Shown: positions 16,617 to 26,448, counted from the stretch's first letter. The stretch: 64,000 nucleotides of DNA from Caballeronia terrestris (GCF_001544515.1 NZ_FCOL02000030.1:1-64000), one strand, 5' to 3'. Numbers and translations are program-made. Notes: generated by a model not told the origin, from the sequence alone.

Positions 16617-19608
16617 GTTGACGTGCTCCTTCGCTGTCGTAGAACACCGAGCTGGTGATTTTTGCCGCGACCTGCTTGCCGTTCGCAAGCGGGATCGTGA
16701 CCGATTCGCCGATCTTGTCGAGGCCGCCCTTCACGACGGCGAGCGCGATCGAGCGCTTCAGAATGGGGCTGTAATAACTCGACGTGACGTGTCCGAGCAT
16801 TGCAGCGGTCGCGCCCTGGAACGGACCCGCGACAATCTGCGAGCCTTCGGGCAGCACGAGCGAAGGATCGTCGCAAAGCAGGCCGACGAACTGCTTGCGC
16901 CCCGCCTTCGACGTATCCGAGCGCGTGAGCGAACGCTTGCCGAGAAAGTCCTTCGACTTCGCGACGAGACCACCCATGCCGAGGTCGTAAGGCGTCATCG
17001 AGCCGTCCGTATCCTGGCCGACGATGATGTAGCCCTTCTCCGCGCGCAGCACGTGCATCGTTTCCGTGCCGTACGGCGTGATGTCGTACTCGGCACCTGC
17101 GGCCATCAGCGCTTCCCACACCGCGCGTCCGACGTTCGCCGGCACGTTCACTTCATAAGCCAGTTCGCCCGAGAAGCTGATGCGCATCACACGAGATGCA
17201 GCGCCCGCCACCGTGCCTTCGCGATAGCTCATGAACGGGAACGCGCCGTTCGCGAAGTCGATGTCCTGACACACCTTCTGCAGCACCTTGCGGCTGTTCG
17301 GGCCGACGACCGCGAACGTCGCCCAGTGATCCGTCACCGAGGCGAGGCGCACGCGCATGTCGGGCCATTCCGTTTGCAGCCAGCGCTCGAGCCAGGTCAG
17401 CACGCGCGCGGCGCCGCCGGTCGTCGTCGTCATCATGTAGTGCTGGTCGGCGAGGCGCACGGTCACGCCGTCGTCGAAGATCATGCCGTTCTCGTCGAGC
17501 ATCAGGCCGTAGCGGCACTTGCCGACTTCCAGCTTGCTCCACGGATTCGTGTAGACCCAGTTCAGCAACTTCGCGGAATCGGGGCCCTGGATGTCGATCT
17601 TGCCGAGCGTCGATGCATCGAGGATGCCGACGCTTTGGCGCACCGCGAGCGATTCACGCGCGACCGCCGCGTGCAGGTCCTCGCCCGCCTTCGGGTAGTA
17701 CCAGGGGCGCTTCCAGTTGCCGACGTCCTCGAATGCCGCGCCGTTCTCGACGTGCCATTCATGCACCGCCGTCTTGCGCACCGGATCGAGGAACTCGCCC
17801 AGCTCGCGGCCTGCGAACGTGCCGAACGTGACGGGCGTGTAGTTCGGGCGGAACGTGGTCGTGCCCGTTTCGGGGATCGTCTTGTTGAGCGCTTGCGCAA
17901 GAATCGCCATACCGTTGATGTTGCCGAGCTTGCCCTGATCGGTGCCGAAGCCCATCGCCGTGTAGCGCTTCACGTGCTCGACCGATTCGAAGCCTTCGCG
18001 CGCCGCCAGGAAAATATCCGCCGCCGACACGTCGTTCTGGTAGTCGATGAACTGCTTCGGCCCGCGCGTCGCGAGTTCGCGTCCGCCGACGAGCCACAGC
18101 GGCTGCATCGGTGCTTCGTTGATCTCGGCCACGTGCACCGGATTCGGACGCGCGACGATGAAGCCTGCCGCGCGCGCCGCATCGACGCCCGCATCGACTG
18201 CGAAGCGGATGCCGCGTGCCAGCGTGAACTCGCCCGCGCATGCGCCGACGCTGCTTTCCGGCTGCATCGCCTTGCCGGGCACGAAGCACGCCTTTTCGTC
18301 GTGCCAGTGCGCCTTGCCGCCCGATTGCGCGAAGAGGTGCAGCACCGGGCTCCAGCCGCCGGACATCGCGACGAGATCGCACGCCACGTCAGCCTGCTTC
18401 GCGCCGACCTGGCCGCCCGCGAACGCCGCCACTTCCACCGATGCCACGCGTAGCTTGCCGCGCGCCGCCATCACGACCGCGCCCGTCATCACCTTCACGC
18501 CGTGGCGGCGAGCGAGCGCGGGCAGCGTGCCCTTCGATTCGCCTGCACGCGGATCGATGACAGTCACTTGCGCGCCGGCCGCTTTCAGATCGAGCGCGCA
18601 TTGATAGCCGTCGTCGTTGTTCGTGAACACGACAGCGTTGCGGCCCAACAGCACCGCATAGCGATGCAGATACGTCGAGACGGCGGAGGCCAGCATGATT
18701 CCCGGCAGATCGTTGTTGCCGAAGACGATCGGCCGCTCGTGCGCGCCGGTCGCGAGGATCACGCGCTTCGCGCGCACTTTCCACATCAGTTCGCGCGTGC
18801 CTTTACGCAGCGACACCGGCAGATGCTCGGTGAGCTTTTGCGTGATCGTCACGAGGTTGTGGTCCTGATAGCCGAACGCGTTGCTGCGCGTGAGGATCTT
18901 CACGTCGGGCATCATGCGCAGTTCGGCTTCGACCTTCTGCACCCATTGCAGCGCGGGCTTGCCGTCGATTTCGGCACGGCACGACAGCAGCGAGCCGCCG
19001 AGTTCCGGCTGATCGTCGACCAGAATCACGCGCGCGCCCGACAAGCCCGCCGCATGCGCCGCCGCCAGCCCCGACGGCCCGCCGCCGACCACCAGCACGT
19101 CGCAATGCGCGAAGCACTTGTCATAGCGATCGGCGTCGAGCTGTTCGGGCGCCTTGCCGAGACCCGCTGCATCGCGGATCACTTCTTCGTACTTCGGCCA
19201 GAGCTTGCGCGGCCACATGAACGTCTTGTAGTAGAAGCCCGCCGGAATGAAGCGCGCGATCTTCTGGTTCACCGCCATGCGATCGTTTTCGATGTTCGGC
19301 TTCGCGTTCACGCTCGTCGCGACGAGTCCCTGATACAACTCGATTTCCGTCGCACGCGCATTCGGCACGGTGTACGCGCCGGTTTCGAGTTGCACGACTG
19401 CGTTCGGCTCCTCGACACCCGCCGTCACGATGCCGCGCGGCCGGTGATACTTCCAGCTTCGCGCGACGAAGTGCTGGCCGTTCGCGAGCAGCGCGGACGC
19501 GAGCGTATCGCCCTGATGGCCCTGATACGTGCGGCCGTTGAACGTGAAGGTCAGAGCGATGGCGCGGTTAATGCGCCCGCCCGTGGCGAGTCGGTCTTTC
19601 TGGCTCAT
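16606..19608 (-). CDS. soxA: Sarcosine oxidase, alpha subunit
   Basis: The 1000-residue large subunit. N-terminal ferredoxin-like region with NGRTYQGHQGDTLASALLAN and KYHRPRGIVTAGVEEPNA; a dinucleotide-binding domain with VLVVGGGPSGLAAAHAAGL; and a C-terminal aminomethyltransferase (GcvT-like) half that binds tetrahydrofolate, with VVGPNSRKVLQKV and FSGELAYEVNVPA. The enzyme oxidises sarcosine to glycine, giving 5,10-methylene-THF or formaldehyde plus H2O2. The start overlaps the soxD stop by 4 bp (ATGA), so the subunits are translationally coupled. Confidence 0.95.
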   Translation of the reverse strand: MSQKDRLATGGRINRAIALTFTFNGRTYQGHQGDTLASALLANGQHFVARSWKYHRPRGIVTAGVEEPNAVVQLETGAYTVPNARATEIELYQGLVATSVNAKPNIENDRMAVNQKIARFIPAGFYYKTFMWPRKLWPKYEEVIRDAAGLGKAPEQLDADRYDKCFAHCDVLVVGGGPSGLAAAHAAGLSGARVILVDDQPELGGSLLSCRAEIDGKPALQWVQKVEAELRMMPDVKILTRSNAFGYQDHNLVTITQKLTEHLPVSLRKGTRELMWKVRAKRVILATGAHERPIVFGNNDLPGIMLASAVSTYLHRYAVLLGRNAVVFTNNDDGYQCALDLKAAGAQVTVIDPRAGESKGTLPALARRHGVKVMTGAVVMAARGKLRVASVEVAAFAGGQVGAKQADVACDLVAMSGGWSPVLHLFAQSGGKAHWHDEKACFVPGKAMQPESSVGACAGEFTLARGIRFAVDAGVDAARAAGFIVARPNPVHVAEINEAPMQPLWLVGGRELATRGPKQFIDYQNDVSAADIFLAAREGFESVEHVKRYTAMGFGTDQGKLGNINGMAILAQALNKTIPETGTTTFRPNYTPVTFGTFAGRELGEFLDPVRKTAVHEWHVENGAAFEDVGNWKRPWYYPKAGEDLHAAVARESLAVRQSVGILDASTLGKIDIQGPDSAKLLNWVYTNPWSKLEVGKCRYGLMLDENGMIFDDGVTVRLADQHYMMTTTTGGAARVLTWLERWLQTEWPDMRVRLASVTDHWATFAVVGPNSRKVLQKVCQDIDFANGAFPFMSYREGTVAGAASRVMRISFSGELAYEVNVPANVGRAVWEALMAAGAEYDITPYGTETMHVLRAEKGYIIVGQDTDGSMTPYDLGMGGLVAKSKDFLGKRSLTRSDTSKAGRKQFVGLLCDDPSLVLPEGSQIVAGPFQGATAAMLGHVTSSYYSPILKRSIALAVVKGGLDKIGESVTIPLANGKQVAAKITSSVFYDSEGARQHVE

Positions 19609-19904
19609 TTCGTCGTGCCCTCGTTGCTATCCATGACGGCCAGCGGACGGTCGAACGTCTCGTAGCCTTGAATCTCGTAGCTCACCGTGTCGCGCTGTGC
19701 CTTGAACCAGCGGCGGCAGCCTTGGGTGTGCATCCATTGCTCGCGATGTACGCCGCGCGAGTTCGTGCGCATGAAGAGGTAATCGCCCCATTCGCGGTCG
19801 GTGAGTTTTTCAGTGTCGAGCGGACGGGCGATGTCGGCCTCGCCGCCGCAGGAAAATTCGCTTTCGGCGCGCGGTCCGCACCAGGGGCATTCGATCAGCA
19901 GCAT
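19605..19904 (-). CDS. soxD: Sarcosine oxidase, delta subunit
   Basis: A 99-residue zinc-binding subunit. The metal-binding start is MLLIECPWCGPRAESEFSCG, with three cysteines of the cluster visible; the later WMHTQGCRRWF motif is also typical. AGGAG lies before the start. It sits between soxB and soxA, the standard gene order. Confidence 0.93.
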   Translation of the reverse strand: MLLIECPWCGPRAESEFSCGGEADIARPLDTEKLTDREWGDYLFMRTNSRGVHREQWMHTQGCRRWFKAQRDTVSYEIQGYETFDRPLAVMDSNEGTTK

Positions 19905-19927
19905 GTTTTTCTCCTAGATGTGTCGCG

Positions 19928-21172
19928 TTAGTGGGCCACGGCAGCGGCGCCGTGCTCGTCGATCAGATGACCGGTGTAGAAACGATCCAGCGAGAACGCA
20001 GCATTGAGCGCATGCGGCTCATCGTGCGCAATGGTGTGCGCGTAAGCCCAGCCCGAACCCGGAGTCGCCTTGAAGCCGCCCGTACCCCAGCCGCAGTTGA
20101 AATAGAGCCCCTTCACATCGGTCTTGCTGATGATCGGGCACGCGTCCGGCGACAGATCGACGATGCCGCCCCATTGCCGGTTCATCCGCACGCGCGAGAA
20201 CACCGGAAACATTTCGACGATCGCTTCGAGCGTCCCTTCGATGGTCTGGAAGCTGCCGCGCTGCCCGAACCCCGTGTACTGATCGACGCCCGCGCCGATC
20301 ACGAGATCGCCCTTGTCGGACTGGCTGATGTAAGCGTGCACCGCGTTCGACATCACGACCGTGTTGACCACCGGCTTGATCGGCTCGGACACGAGCGCCT
20401 GCAGCGGATGGCTTTCGAGCGGCAAGCGGATGCCCGCCATGTCCGCGAGCGTGGACGTATTGCCCGCCGCGACGATCGCGACCTTCTTCGCCTTGATGAA
20501 ACCCTTCGTCGTATCGACGCCCGTCACCTGGCTGCCGTCGCGGCGGATGCCCGTGACCTGGCAGTTCTGCACGATATCGACACCCGCCTGGTCCGCACCG
20601 CGCGCATAGCCCCACGCGACCGCATCATGCCGCGCAACACCGCCGCGCCGCTGAATCGACGCACCCAGCACCGGATAACGGCTGTTGAGGTTGATGGTCG
20701 GCTCGAGTTCCTTGATCTGCGCAGGCGTGAGGAATTCGGCATCGACGCCGTTGAGCCGGTTCGCGTTCACGCGGCGCTCGGTGTCGCGCACGTCCTGCAG
20801 CGTGTGCGCGAGGTTCATCACGCCGCGCTGGCTGAACATCACGTTGTAGTTGAGGTCCTGCGAGAGCCCTTCCCACAGCTTCATCGCCTTCTCGTACAAC
20901 GCGGCCGATTCGTCCCACAGGTAATTCGAGCGCACGATGGTCGTGTTGCGCGCCGTATTGCCGCCACCGATCCAGCCCTTCTCCAGCACCGCGATGTTGC
21001 GCACGCCGTGTTCCTTCGCGAGGTAATACGCGGTCGCGAGACCATGCCCGCCGCCGCCGACGATCACGACATCGTATTCACGCTTGGGCTCAGGGCTCTT
21101 CCACTGACGTTCCCAGTTCTCGTGATACGACATCCCGTTGCGCAACAGGCTGAATATCGAATAGCGGCTCAT
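19928..21172 (-). CDS. soxB: Sarcosine oxidase, beta subunit
   Basis: A 414-residue flavoprotein of the D-amino-acid-oxidase fold that carries the sarcosine oxidation site. It has the FAD-binding VVIVGGGGHGLATAYYLAKE and, at His182 in the context GGVARHDAVAWGYA, the likely site of covalent FMN seen in this family. AAGGA precedes the start. It follows sdaA by 38 bp, so the two are probably co-transcribed. Confidence 0.95.
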   Translation of the reverse strand: MSRYSIFSLLRNGMSYHENWERQWKSPEPKREYDVVIVGGGGHGLATAYYLAKEHGVRNIAVLEKGWIGGGNTARNTTIVRSNYLWDESAALYEKAMKLWEGLSQDLNYNVMFSQRGVMNLAHTLQDVRDTERRVNANRLNGVDAEFLTPAQIKELEPTINLNSRYPVLGASIQRRGGVARHDAVAWGYARGADQAGVDIVQNCQVTGIRRDGSQVTGVDTTKGFIKAKKVAIVAAGNTSTLADMAGIRLPLESHPLQALVSEPIKPVVNTVVMSNAVHAYISQSDKGDLVIGAGVDQYTGFGQRGSFQTIEGTLEAIVEMFPVFSRVRMNRQWGGIVDLSPDACPIISKTDVKGLYFNCGWGTGGFKATPGSGWAYAHTIAHDEPHALNAAFSLDRFYTGHLIDEHGAAAVAH

Positions 21173-21210
21173 GGTGTTTCCTTATCCTTCGTGGCTTTCG
21201 TAACGGGGGT

Positions 21211-22605
21211 TCAGCACTCGATGACGTTCACGGCGAGACCACCGCGCGACGTCTCCTTGTATTTCGTCTTCATGTCGGCGCCGGTTTCGCGCATCGTCTT
21301 GATCACGTTATCGAGCGAGACGTAATGCTGGCCGTCGCCCTTCATCGCCATGCGCGCCGCGTTGAGCGCCTTGACCGCACCCATCGCGTTGCGTTCGATG
21401 CACGGAATCTGCACGAGGCCGCCGACCGGATCGCAGGTCATGCCCAGGTTGTGCTCCATGCCGATCTCGGCGGCGTTCTCGACCTGCGTCGGCGTGCCGC
21501 CCATCACGGCGGCGAGCGCGGCGGCGGCCATCGAGCACGCAACACCGACTTCGCCCTGGCAACCGACTTCGGCGCCGGAGATGGACGCCGTCTCCTTATA
21601 GATGATGCCGATGGCCGCGGCCGTCAGCAGGAACGTGACGATGCCTTCATCGTTCGCGTGGTGCATGAACTTCACGTAGTAGTGCAGCACCGCGGGAATC
21701 ACGCCGGCCGCGCCGTTGGTCGGCGCCGTGACGACGCGGCCGCCCGCCGCGTTCTCTTCGTTCACGGCCATCGCGTAGAGGTTGACCCAGTCGAGCATCG
21801 AGAGCGGATCGCGCAGCGACTCTTCCGAGCGCGAACGCAGTTGCGAGCAAAGATCGGCCGCGCGGCGCTTCACCTTCATCGGACCGGGCAACTGGCCGCG
21901 CACCTTGCAGCCGCGCTCGACGCACGCGGACATCGTGCGCCAGATCGCGAGCATGCCGTCGCGCACTTCCTGTTCGCTGCGTGTTGCGCACTCGTTCTTC
22001 ATCGTGATCTGCGCGATCGAAAGGCCGGTTTCGCGGCAGACGCGCATCAGGTCATCGCCGGTGCGAAACGGATGCGGCACTTCGGCGCCGGCGCGCAGGC
22101 CGTTCACGCGATCGCCTTCGCGATTGATCACGAAGCCGCCGCCCACCGAGTAATACTCTTTCTCGACGAGCAGTTGTCCGTGTTCGTCGAATGCCTGGAA
22201 ACGCATGCCGTTCGGATGCACGACGCTCGAACCGGGCGCGCCCGGCATCAGCTTGCGGAAAAAGCCGAGGTGCTCGCGTTCCTCGAACTTCACGACGTGC
22301 TTGCCGAGCAGCGCGAGCTGCTTCGTTTCGCGGATCGCCTTGAGGCGCGGCTCGATGATGTCCGGATCGATGACGTCGGGCAGGTTGCCTTCGAGGCCGA
22401 GCAGCACGGCCTTGTCGGTGCCGTGGCCCTTGCCGGTCGCACCGAGCGAGCCGTACAGCTCGATGCGGATACGACGTACGAACGCGAGCAGGTTGGCGTC
22501 CTCGATGTGCGATGCGAAGCGGCACGCCGCAATCATCGGGCCGACGGTATGCGAGCTCGACGGACCGATGCCGATCTTGAACAGATCGAAGACGCTGACG
22601 TTCAT
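21211..22605 (-). CDS. sdaA: L-serine dehydratase (single-chain, iron-sulfur type)
   Basis: Deaminates L-serine to pyruvate and ammonia. The 464-residue protein has the N-terminal beta domain (SVFDLFKIGIGPSSSHTVGP) and the C-terminal alpha domain with cysteines of the 4Fe-4S site in GMTCDPVGGLVQIPCIERN and the EVGCQGEVGVACSMAAAAL stretch. As first gene before soxBDAG it completes a route sarcosine - glycine - serine - pyruvate, with serine hydroxymethyltransferase supplied from elsewhere. AAGG lies before the start. Confidence 0.94.
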   Translation of the reverse strand: MNVSVFDLFKIGIGPSSSHTVGPMIAACRFASHIEDANLLAFVRRIRIELYGSLGATGKGHGTDKAVLLGLEGNLPDVIDPDIIEPRLKAIRETKQLALLGKHVVKFEEREHLGFFRKLMPGAPGSSVVHPNGMRFQAFDEHGQLLVEKEYYSVGGGFVINREGDRVNGLRAGAEVPHPFRTGDDLMRVCRETGLSIAQITMKNECATRSEQEVRDGMLAIWRTMSACVERGCKVRGQLPGPMKVKRRAADLCSQLRSRSEESLRDPLSMLDWVNLYAMAVNEENAAGGRVVTAPTNGAAGVIPAVLHYYVKFMHHANDEGIVTFLLTAAAIGIIYKETASISGAEVGCQGEVGVACSMAAAALAAVMGGTPTQVENAAEIGMEHNLGMTCDPVGGLVQIPCIERNAMGAVKALNAARMAMKGDGQHYVSLDNVIKTMRETGADMKTKYKETSRGGLAVNVIEC

Positions 22606-22798
22606 GAGTTGCCTTGTCGGTTGCGATGCATTGGGTTTCTGGTATGGGCCTCATTGCACCGCAGCCACAATTTGGCTGATAGAACAAAAACGGCAACAGG
22701 ATGGGATGGCGGCGTCAGGGGCGCTCCGACGACGGATTTGCGGTGCTTTTTGGCGGTTTTGCGAAGGAGGGGAAAGGCCTTCGCAATGCGGCAAAGAC

Positions 22799-22823
22799 TT
22801 AAAAAGGCGCCACGAGGGCGCCC
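22799..22823 (-). terminator. Rho-independent terminator
   Basis: On the minus strand, stem GGCGCC (22822-22817) and GGCGCC (22811-22806) are followed by five or more T. It ends the transcript of the 22829-23308 gene and separates it from sdaA. Confidence 0.8.
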
Positions 22824-22828
22824 GTGCG

Positions 22829-23308
22829 TTACTCGTTGCCGGCTCGCCGTTGCGGCTTGAGCATGAAAGACGCGAGAACCTCACGCGCCTGAATCGACAG
22901 CACTTCCGGATAGCGCGCGAAGATGCCCTCCAGTCCGCAAATCACGCTGCGCAGCGGATCTCGCTCGTATCCCGGCGATGCGTGCATGACCAGTGTTTCG
23001 GCAGCGGCGACGGGGCCGGTTGCCACCAAAGCCAGCAATAGAAAGCTATACGGCCGTGCGAAAAGCGCGCGCCCGTAACTGCGCACGAACAACTCGACAA
23101 TCTGCGCCGAGACCGGTTCGAACGGCGGCCAAGCACAAAGCAAATCGAATTGCGGTGTCGCCGGTCCGGGCCAGTTGGCATAATGGCACGCATTATCGAT
23201 ATCGCGGGACAAGCGATTAATCGGCGCGGAATGGCCCATGATTATCGCCTTCACCCGCTCGCATAACAGGTGGACTTCGTTTTCTTCAGGTTCTTGTTTT
23301 TCTCTCAA
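22829..23308 (-). CDS. Hypothetical protein, 159 aa
   Basis: Not recognised. The N-terminal part is polar, residues ~80-105 are moderately hydrophobic (YGRALFARPYSFLLLALVA), and the C-terminal part is helical (VICGLEGIFARYPEVLSIQA). The apparent start is TTG at 23308, with GAGG six bases upstream; an ATG 23 codons in is the alternative. A good terminator directly follows the stop, which supports a real single-gene transcript. Nothing links it to the neighbouring serine/sarcosine genes apart from strand. Confidence 0.55.
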   Translation of the reverse strand: MREKQEPEENEVHLLCERVKAIIMGHSAPINRLSRDIDNACHYANWPGPATPQFDLLCAWPPFEPVSAQIVELFVRSYGRALFARPYSFLLLALVATGPVAAAETLVMHASPGYERDPLRSVICGLEGIFARYPEVLSIQAREVLASFMLKPQRRAGNE

Positions 23309-23662
23309 GTTCGCCTCGGTTCAGTTAATTACCCTGTAGTCGGGATTTATTTGAAGCGGCGAGGATGATAATAAAGTTTTCGAGCTTGTGCGCGCCGGCA
23401 ATGATCTCCGAGCGGTGTTTCTGAATGGGCGACCGCGATTTAGCAGAAACCGGCTAATTATTTGCGCACGATCAAGATTTAAAAATAAAAATTCCGATTT
23501 CAGATTGAAACTATTTTATGAAAATCCCGGAACATCTTTTATTATGAAGTTGATTAGCGGCAGCGTCTCTGGTGGGAAAGCCGTCCCACAGGGCAACACA
23601 TAATAATCACACCGCGAATCCCGGTGATATGCTTATCGCAATTCGTCCATCCGGCTTTGTGC
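23309..23662. other. AT-rich divergent intergenic region
   Basis: About 350 bp between the 159-aa hypothetical gene and the GlxA-type regulator. It is clearly AT-richer than its surroundings, with several A/T runs at 23440-23560. It should hold the promoters of both genes; I see no operator palindrome or box pair that I would defend. Confidence 0.5.
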
Positions 23663-24742
23663 ATGAACCCCGCTGAAGCAATTCCACCCCAATCCGTCGA
23701 CGGCCAGTCGAAGCAGCGCATCCGCTTCGGCATCATCCTGCTGCCGAACTTCACGCTGACCGCATTCTCGGGCTTCGTCGACCTGCTGCGCCTCTCCGCC
23801 GACGAAGGCGACTTCAGCAAGCCCGTGCGCTGCTCGTGGAGCGTGATCGGCGAGACGCTCGCGCCGGTGCGCGCGAGTTGCGGCATCCAGATCACACCGT
23901 GGGAAACCTTCGAGAAAGCCGAGCGCTTCGACTACGTGGTCGTCGTCGGCGGCCTGCTGCATTCGGGGCCGGCCGCGAGCGACGCCACGCTGCAGTTCAT
24001 CCGCCGCGCCGCCGCCGCCGACGCCACGCTCGTCGGCATGTGCACCGGCGTGTTTTCGCTGATGCGCGCGGGCGTGCTCGACGGTTACCGCATCTGCGTG
24101 AGCTGGTTCCATTACTGGGACTTCGTCGAGCGCTTTCCGACCGTGGATGAACAGGCGCTCGTCGCCGACCGGCTCTTCGTGATCGACCGTCGGCGCATCA
24201 CGTGCTCGGGCGGGCGCGCATCGATCGACGTCGCGGCGGCCATCCTCCTGCGTCACTTCGAAACCGCGACGGTGCAAAAGGCGCTGCGCATCCTGCTCGT
24301 CGACGACATGCAGAAGGGCAACGCGCCGCAGCCGCATCCACCGGGCCTGGCGCCCGCCACGCATCCGAAGGTGAAGCGCGCGATCCTGCTGATGGAGCAG
24401 CACGTCGGCCGTTCGCTCTCGCTCGACGAACTCGCGCACAAGCTCGACCTTTCCACGCGCCAGCTCGAACGGCTCTTCAAGGCGGAGACGGGCAAGGCGC
24501 CGCAGGCTTATGCGAAGCAGGTGCGACTGCGCACGGCCGCGTGGCTCCTGACGAGTTCCGACAAGACCGTCGCCGATATCGCTTCGAGTTGCGGCTTTTC
24601 GGATGCCTCGCATCTCGGCCGCGAATTCCGCAAGCAGTTCGGTTTGCCACCGATGATGTATCGCGAGCAGCGCGGCACGGCCGAAGCCGAAGATGCCGCC
24701 GAATACGACGAAACCTTCCCCGGCCGCGCCCAGGCGATCTGA
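23663..24742 (+). CDS. GlxA-family transcriptional regulator (PfpI-like plus AraC HTH)
   Basis: A 359-residue regulator: N-terminal DJ-1/PfpI-like ligand domain (~10-190, with GIILLPNFTLTAFSGFVDLLR and GMCTGVFSLMRAGVLDG) and a C-terminal AraC double helix-turn-helix (~245-340, with LSTRQLERLFKAETGKAP and CGFSDASHLGREFRKQFG). This subfamily includes GbdR, CdhR and ArgR, which sense betaine, carnitine or arginine. The start at 23663 is chosen because the domain begins soon after; the Shine-Dalgarno site is weak. The class II aldolase gene follows by 11 bp and is a likely target or partner. The ligand is unknown. Confidence 0.82.
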   Translation: MNPAEAIPPQSVDGQSKQRIRFGIILLPNFTLTAFSGFVDLLRLSADEGDFSKPVRCSWSVIGETLAPVRASCGIQITPWETFEKAERFDYVVVVGGLLHSGPAASDATLQFIRRAAAADATLVGMCTGVFSLMRAGVLDGYRICVSWFHYWDFVERFPTVDEQALVADRLFVIDRRRITCSGGRASIDVAAAILLRHFETATVQKALRILLVDDMQKGNAPQPHPPGLAPATHPKVKRAILLMEQHVGRSLSLDELAHKLDLSTRQLERLFKAETGKAPQAYAKQVRLRTAAWLLTSSDKTVADIASSCGFSDASHLGREFRKQFGLPPMMYREQRGTAEAEDAAEYDETFPGRAQAI

Positions 24743-24753
24743 CAAGGAATCTC

Positions 24754-25503
24754 ATGTCCGCACGACAAGACGAATGGACCGTTCGCTGTGAGCTTGCCGC
24801 GCTCTACCGGCTCGCCGCGCATTTCCGCATGACCGACATGATCGACACGCACATCACCGCGCGCGTGCCCGGTCCCGAGCATCACTTCCTGATCAACCGA
24901 TACGGCGTGCTCTTCCACGAGATGCGCGCCTCCGACCTCGTGAAGATCGACGTCGAGGGACGCGTCGTCGAACCCGGGGCCGCGCAGCATCCCGATCGAT
25001 ATCGCGTGAACGCGGCGGGCTTCACGATTCACTCCGCGATTCACACCGCGCGGCCCGATCTCGTGTGCGTGATTCATACGCATACCCCTGCGGGATCGGC
25101 GGTATCGGCGCAGAAGCAGGGCTTGCTGCCGATCAGCCAGCACGCGCTGAAGTTCTACGGGCACCTCGCGTATCACGACTACGAAGGTATCGCGCTCGAT
25201 CTCGGCGAACGCGAGCGGCTCGTCGCCGACCTCGGCTCTCACAACGCGATGATCCTGCGCAATCACGGCTTGCTCGTCGGCAGCACGTCGATTCCGGCGG
25301 CGTTCCAGGACATCTATTTTCTGGAGCGCGCGTGCGAGATTCAGGTGCGCGCTCTCGCGGGCAACGCGGAACTCACGTTCCCGCCGGAAGCGGTGCGCCG
25401 CCTGACCGCCGAGCAATTCGCGCGCGATGAGTCGGACAACATCACCGGGTTGCAATGGGAAGCGGCGCTGCGTCTGATCGAAGGCACCGATTATCGGAGC
25501 TAA
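24754..25503 (+). CDS. Class II aldolase/adducin family protein
   Basis: A 249-residue protein of the zinc-dependent class II aldolase fold. Metal-binding histidines appear in VIHTHTPAG and later NHGLL, and the phosphate- or carboxylate-site region MDTH-like DMIDTHITARV is near residue 30. Members act as aldolases or decarboxylases on sugar phosphates or related hydroxy acids. AAGGAA precedes the start. It is co-oriented with the preceding regulator and probably in one transcript. The substrate is unknown. Confidence 0.75.
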   Translation: MSARQDEWTVRCELAALYRLAAHFRMTDMIDTHITARVPGPEHHFLINRYGVLFHEMRASDLVKIDVEGRVVEPGAAQHPDRYRVNAAGFTIHSAIHTARPDLVCVIHTHTPAGSAVSAQKQGLLPISQHALKFYGHLAYHDYEGIALDLGERERLVADLGSHNAMILRNHGLLVGSTSIPAAFQDIYFLERACEIQVRALAGNAELTFPPEAVRRLTAEQFARDESDNITGLQWEAALRLIEGTDYRS

Positions 25504-25506
25504 GCC

Positions 25507-26448
25507 TTACTTGCCCGCGATGTATGCCTTCACGGCGGGCAGGCCGTCGCCGCCATCGAAGGTCTTCACGCCCGCGAGCCATTTGTCGAGCACGGCCGGG
25601 TTCGCCTTCAGCCACTCGCGCGCGGCTTTGTTCGCATCGGTCTTGTTCATGATCGGCAGCATGACGTGGTTCTCGATGTCGGTCGTGAACTGAAGGTTCG
25701 ACACGAGCTTCGCGACGTTCGGACAGCGCGTCTCGTAGTCGGTCGGCGTGACGGTGAGCACTCTGGCTTCGCCGTAGTTCGGGCCGAAGACATCGTCGCC
25801 GCCAGACAGATAGTCGATCTTCATCTGCACGTTCATCGGATGCGGTTCCCAGCCCAAAAAGACGATGGGCTTCTTGTCGCGGATCGCGCGGTTCACTTCG
25901 ATCAGCATGCCGGCCTCGCTCGATTCCACGAGCTTGAATTTTCCGAGGCCGTACTGGTTCGAATCGATCATCTTCTTGATGAGCGCGTTGCCGTCGTTGC
26001 CGGGTTCAATGCCGTAGATCTTGCCGTCGAGCTTGTCGTAGTTCTTTGCGATGTCGCTGAATGTCTTGATGCCGGCGTTGTACGCGTACTCGGGAACGGC
26101 CAGCGTGTACTTCGCGCCAGTGAGATTCGGCGTCGCGAGTACTTTAACCTGGCCGGCCTTCTTGAACGGATCGATCATCGGGTCCATCGTGGGCGACCAG
26201 TAGCCGAGGAACACGTCGATCTGCTTGCTCTTCACGCCAGCGAAGGTGATCGGCACGGAAGCGATCGTCTTGGTCGGCTTGTAGCCGAGGCCTTCGAGCA
26301 CGGTTGATGCAAGGCCGGTCGTGGCAGCGATGTCGGTCCAGCCGACGTCGGCGAAGCGGACATTGCGGCAGGTCGCCGGTTCGGCGGCTTGCACGGACGT
26401 GACGGTGAAGGTGAGCGCGCACAGGGTCGCGGTCCACAGACGGTTCAT
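25507..26448 (-). CDS. choX: Choline/glycine betaine ABC transporter substrate-binding protein
   Basis: A periplasmic binding protein of 313 residues with a signal peptide cleaved near VQA-AE (about 21 residues). Aromatic residues typical of the quaternary-amine cage are seen in FADVGWTDIAATTG, FLGYWSPTMDP and FLGWEPHPMN, the pattern of ChoX/CbcX-type proteins that bind choline or betaine. It is the last gene of a four-gene unit with ATPase, permease and a GlxA-type regulator. The stop is three bases from the convergent aldolase gene. The choice of choline over betaine as ligand is inference. Confidence 0.85.
   Translation of the reverse strand: MNRLWTATLCALTFTVTSVQAAEPATCRNVRFADVGWTDIAATTGLASTVLEGLGYKPTKTIASVPITFAGVKSKQIDVFLGYWSPTMDPMIDPFKKAGQVKVLATPNLTGAKYTLAVPEYAYNAGIKTFSDIAKNYDKLDGKIYGIEPGNDGNALIKKMIDSNQYGLGKFKLVESSEAGMLIEVNRAIRDKKPIVFLGWEPHPMNVQMKIDYLSGGDDVFGPNYGEARVLTVTPTDYETRCPNVAKLVSNLQFTTDIENHVMLPIMNKTDANKAAREWLKANPAVLDKWLAGVKTFDGGDGLPAVKAYIAGK

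Noticed and set aside
22606..22828. Possible glycine or serine riboswitch before sdaA-sox
   Set aside because: I saw no glycine-aptamer core or expression-platform hairpin; the only strong hairpin is the terminator of the preceding gene.
23388..23603. 71-codon plus-strand frame in the AT-rich region before the GlxA-type regulator
   Set aside because: No ribosome site, skewed composition, and it occupies what must be promoter DNA.
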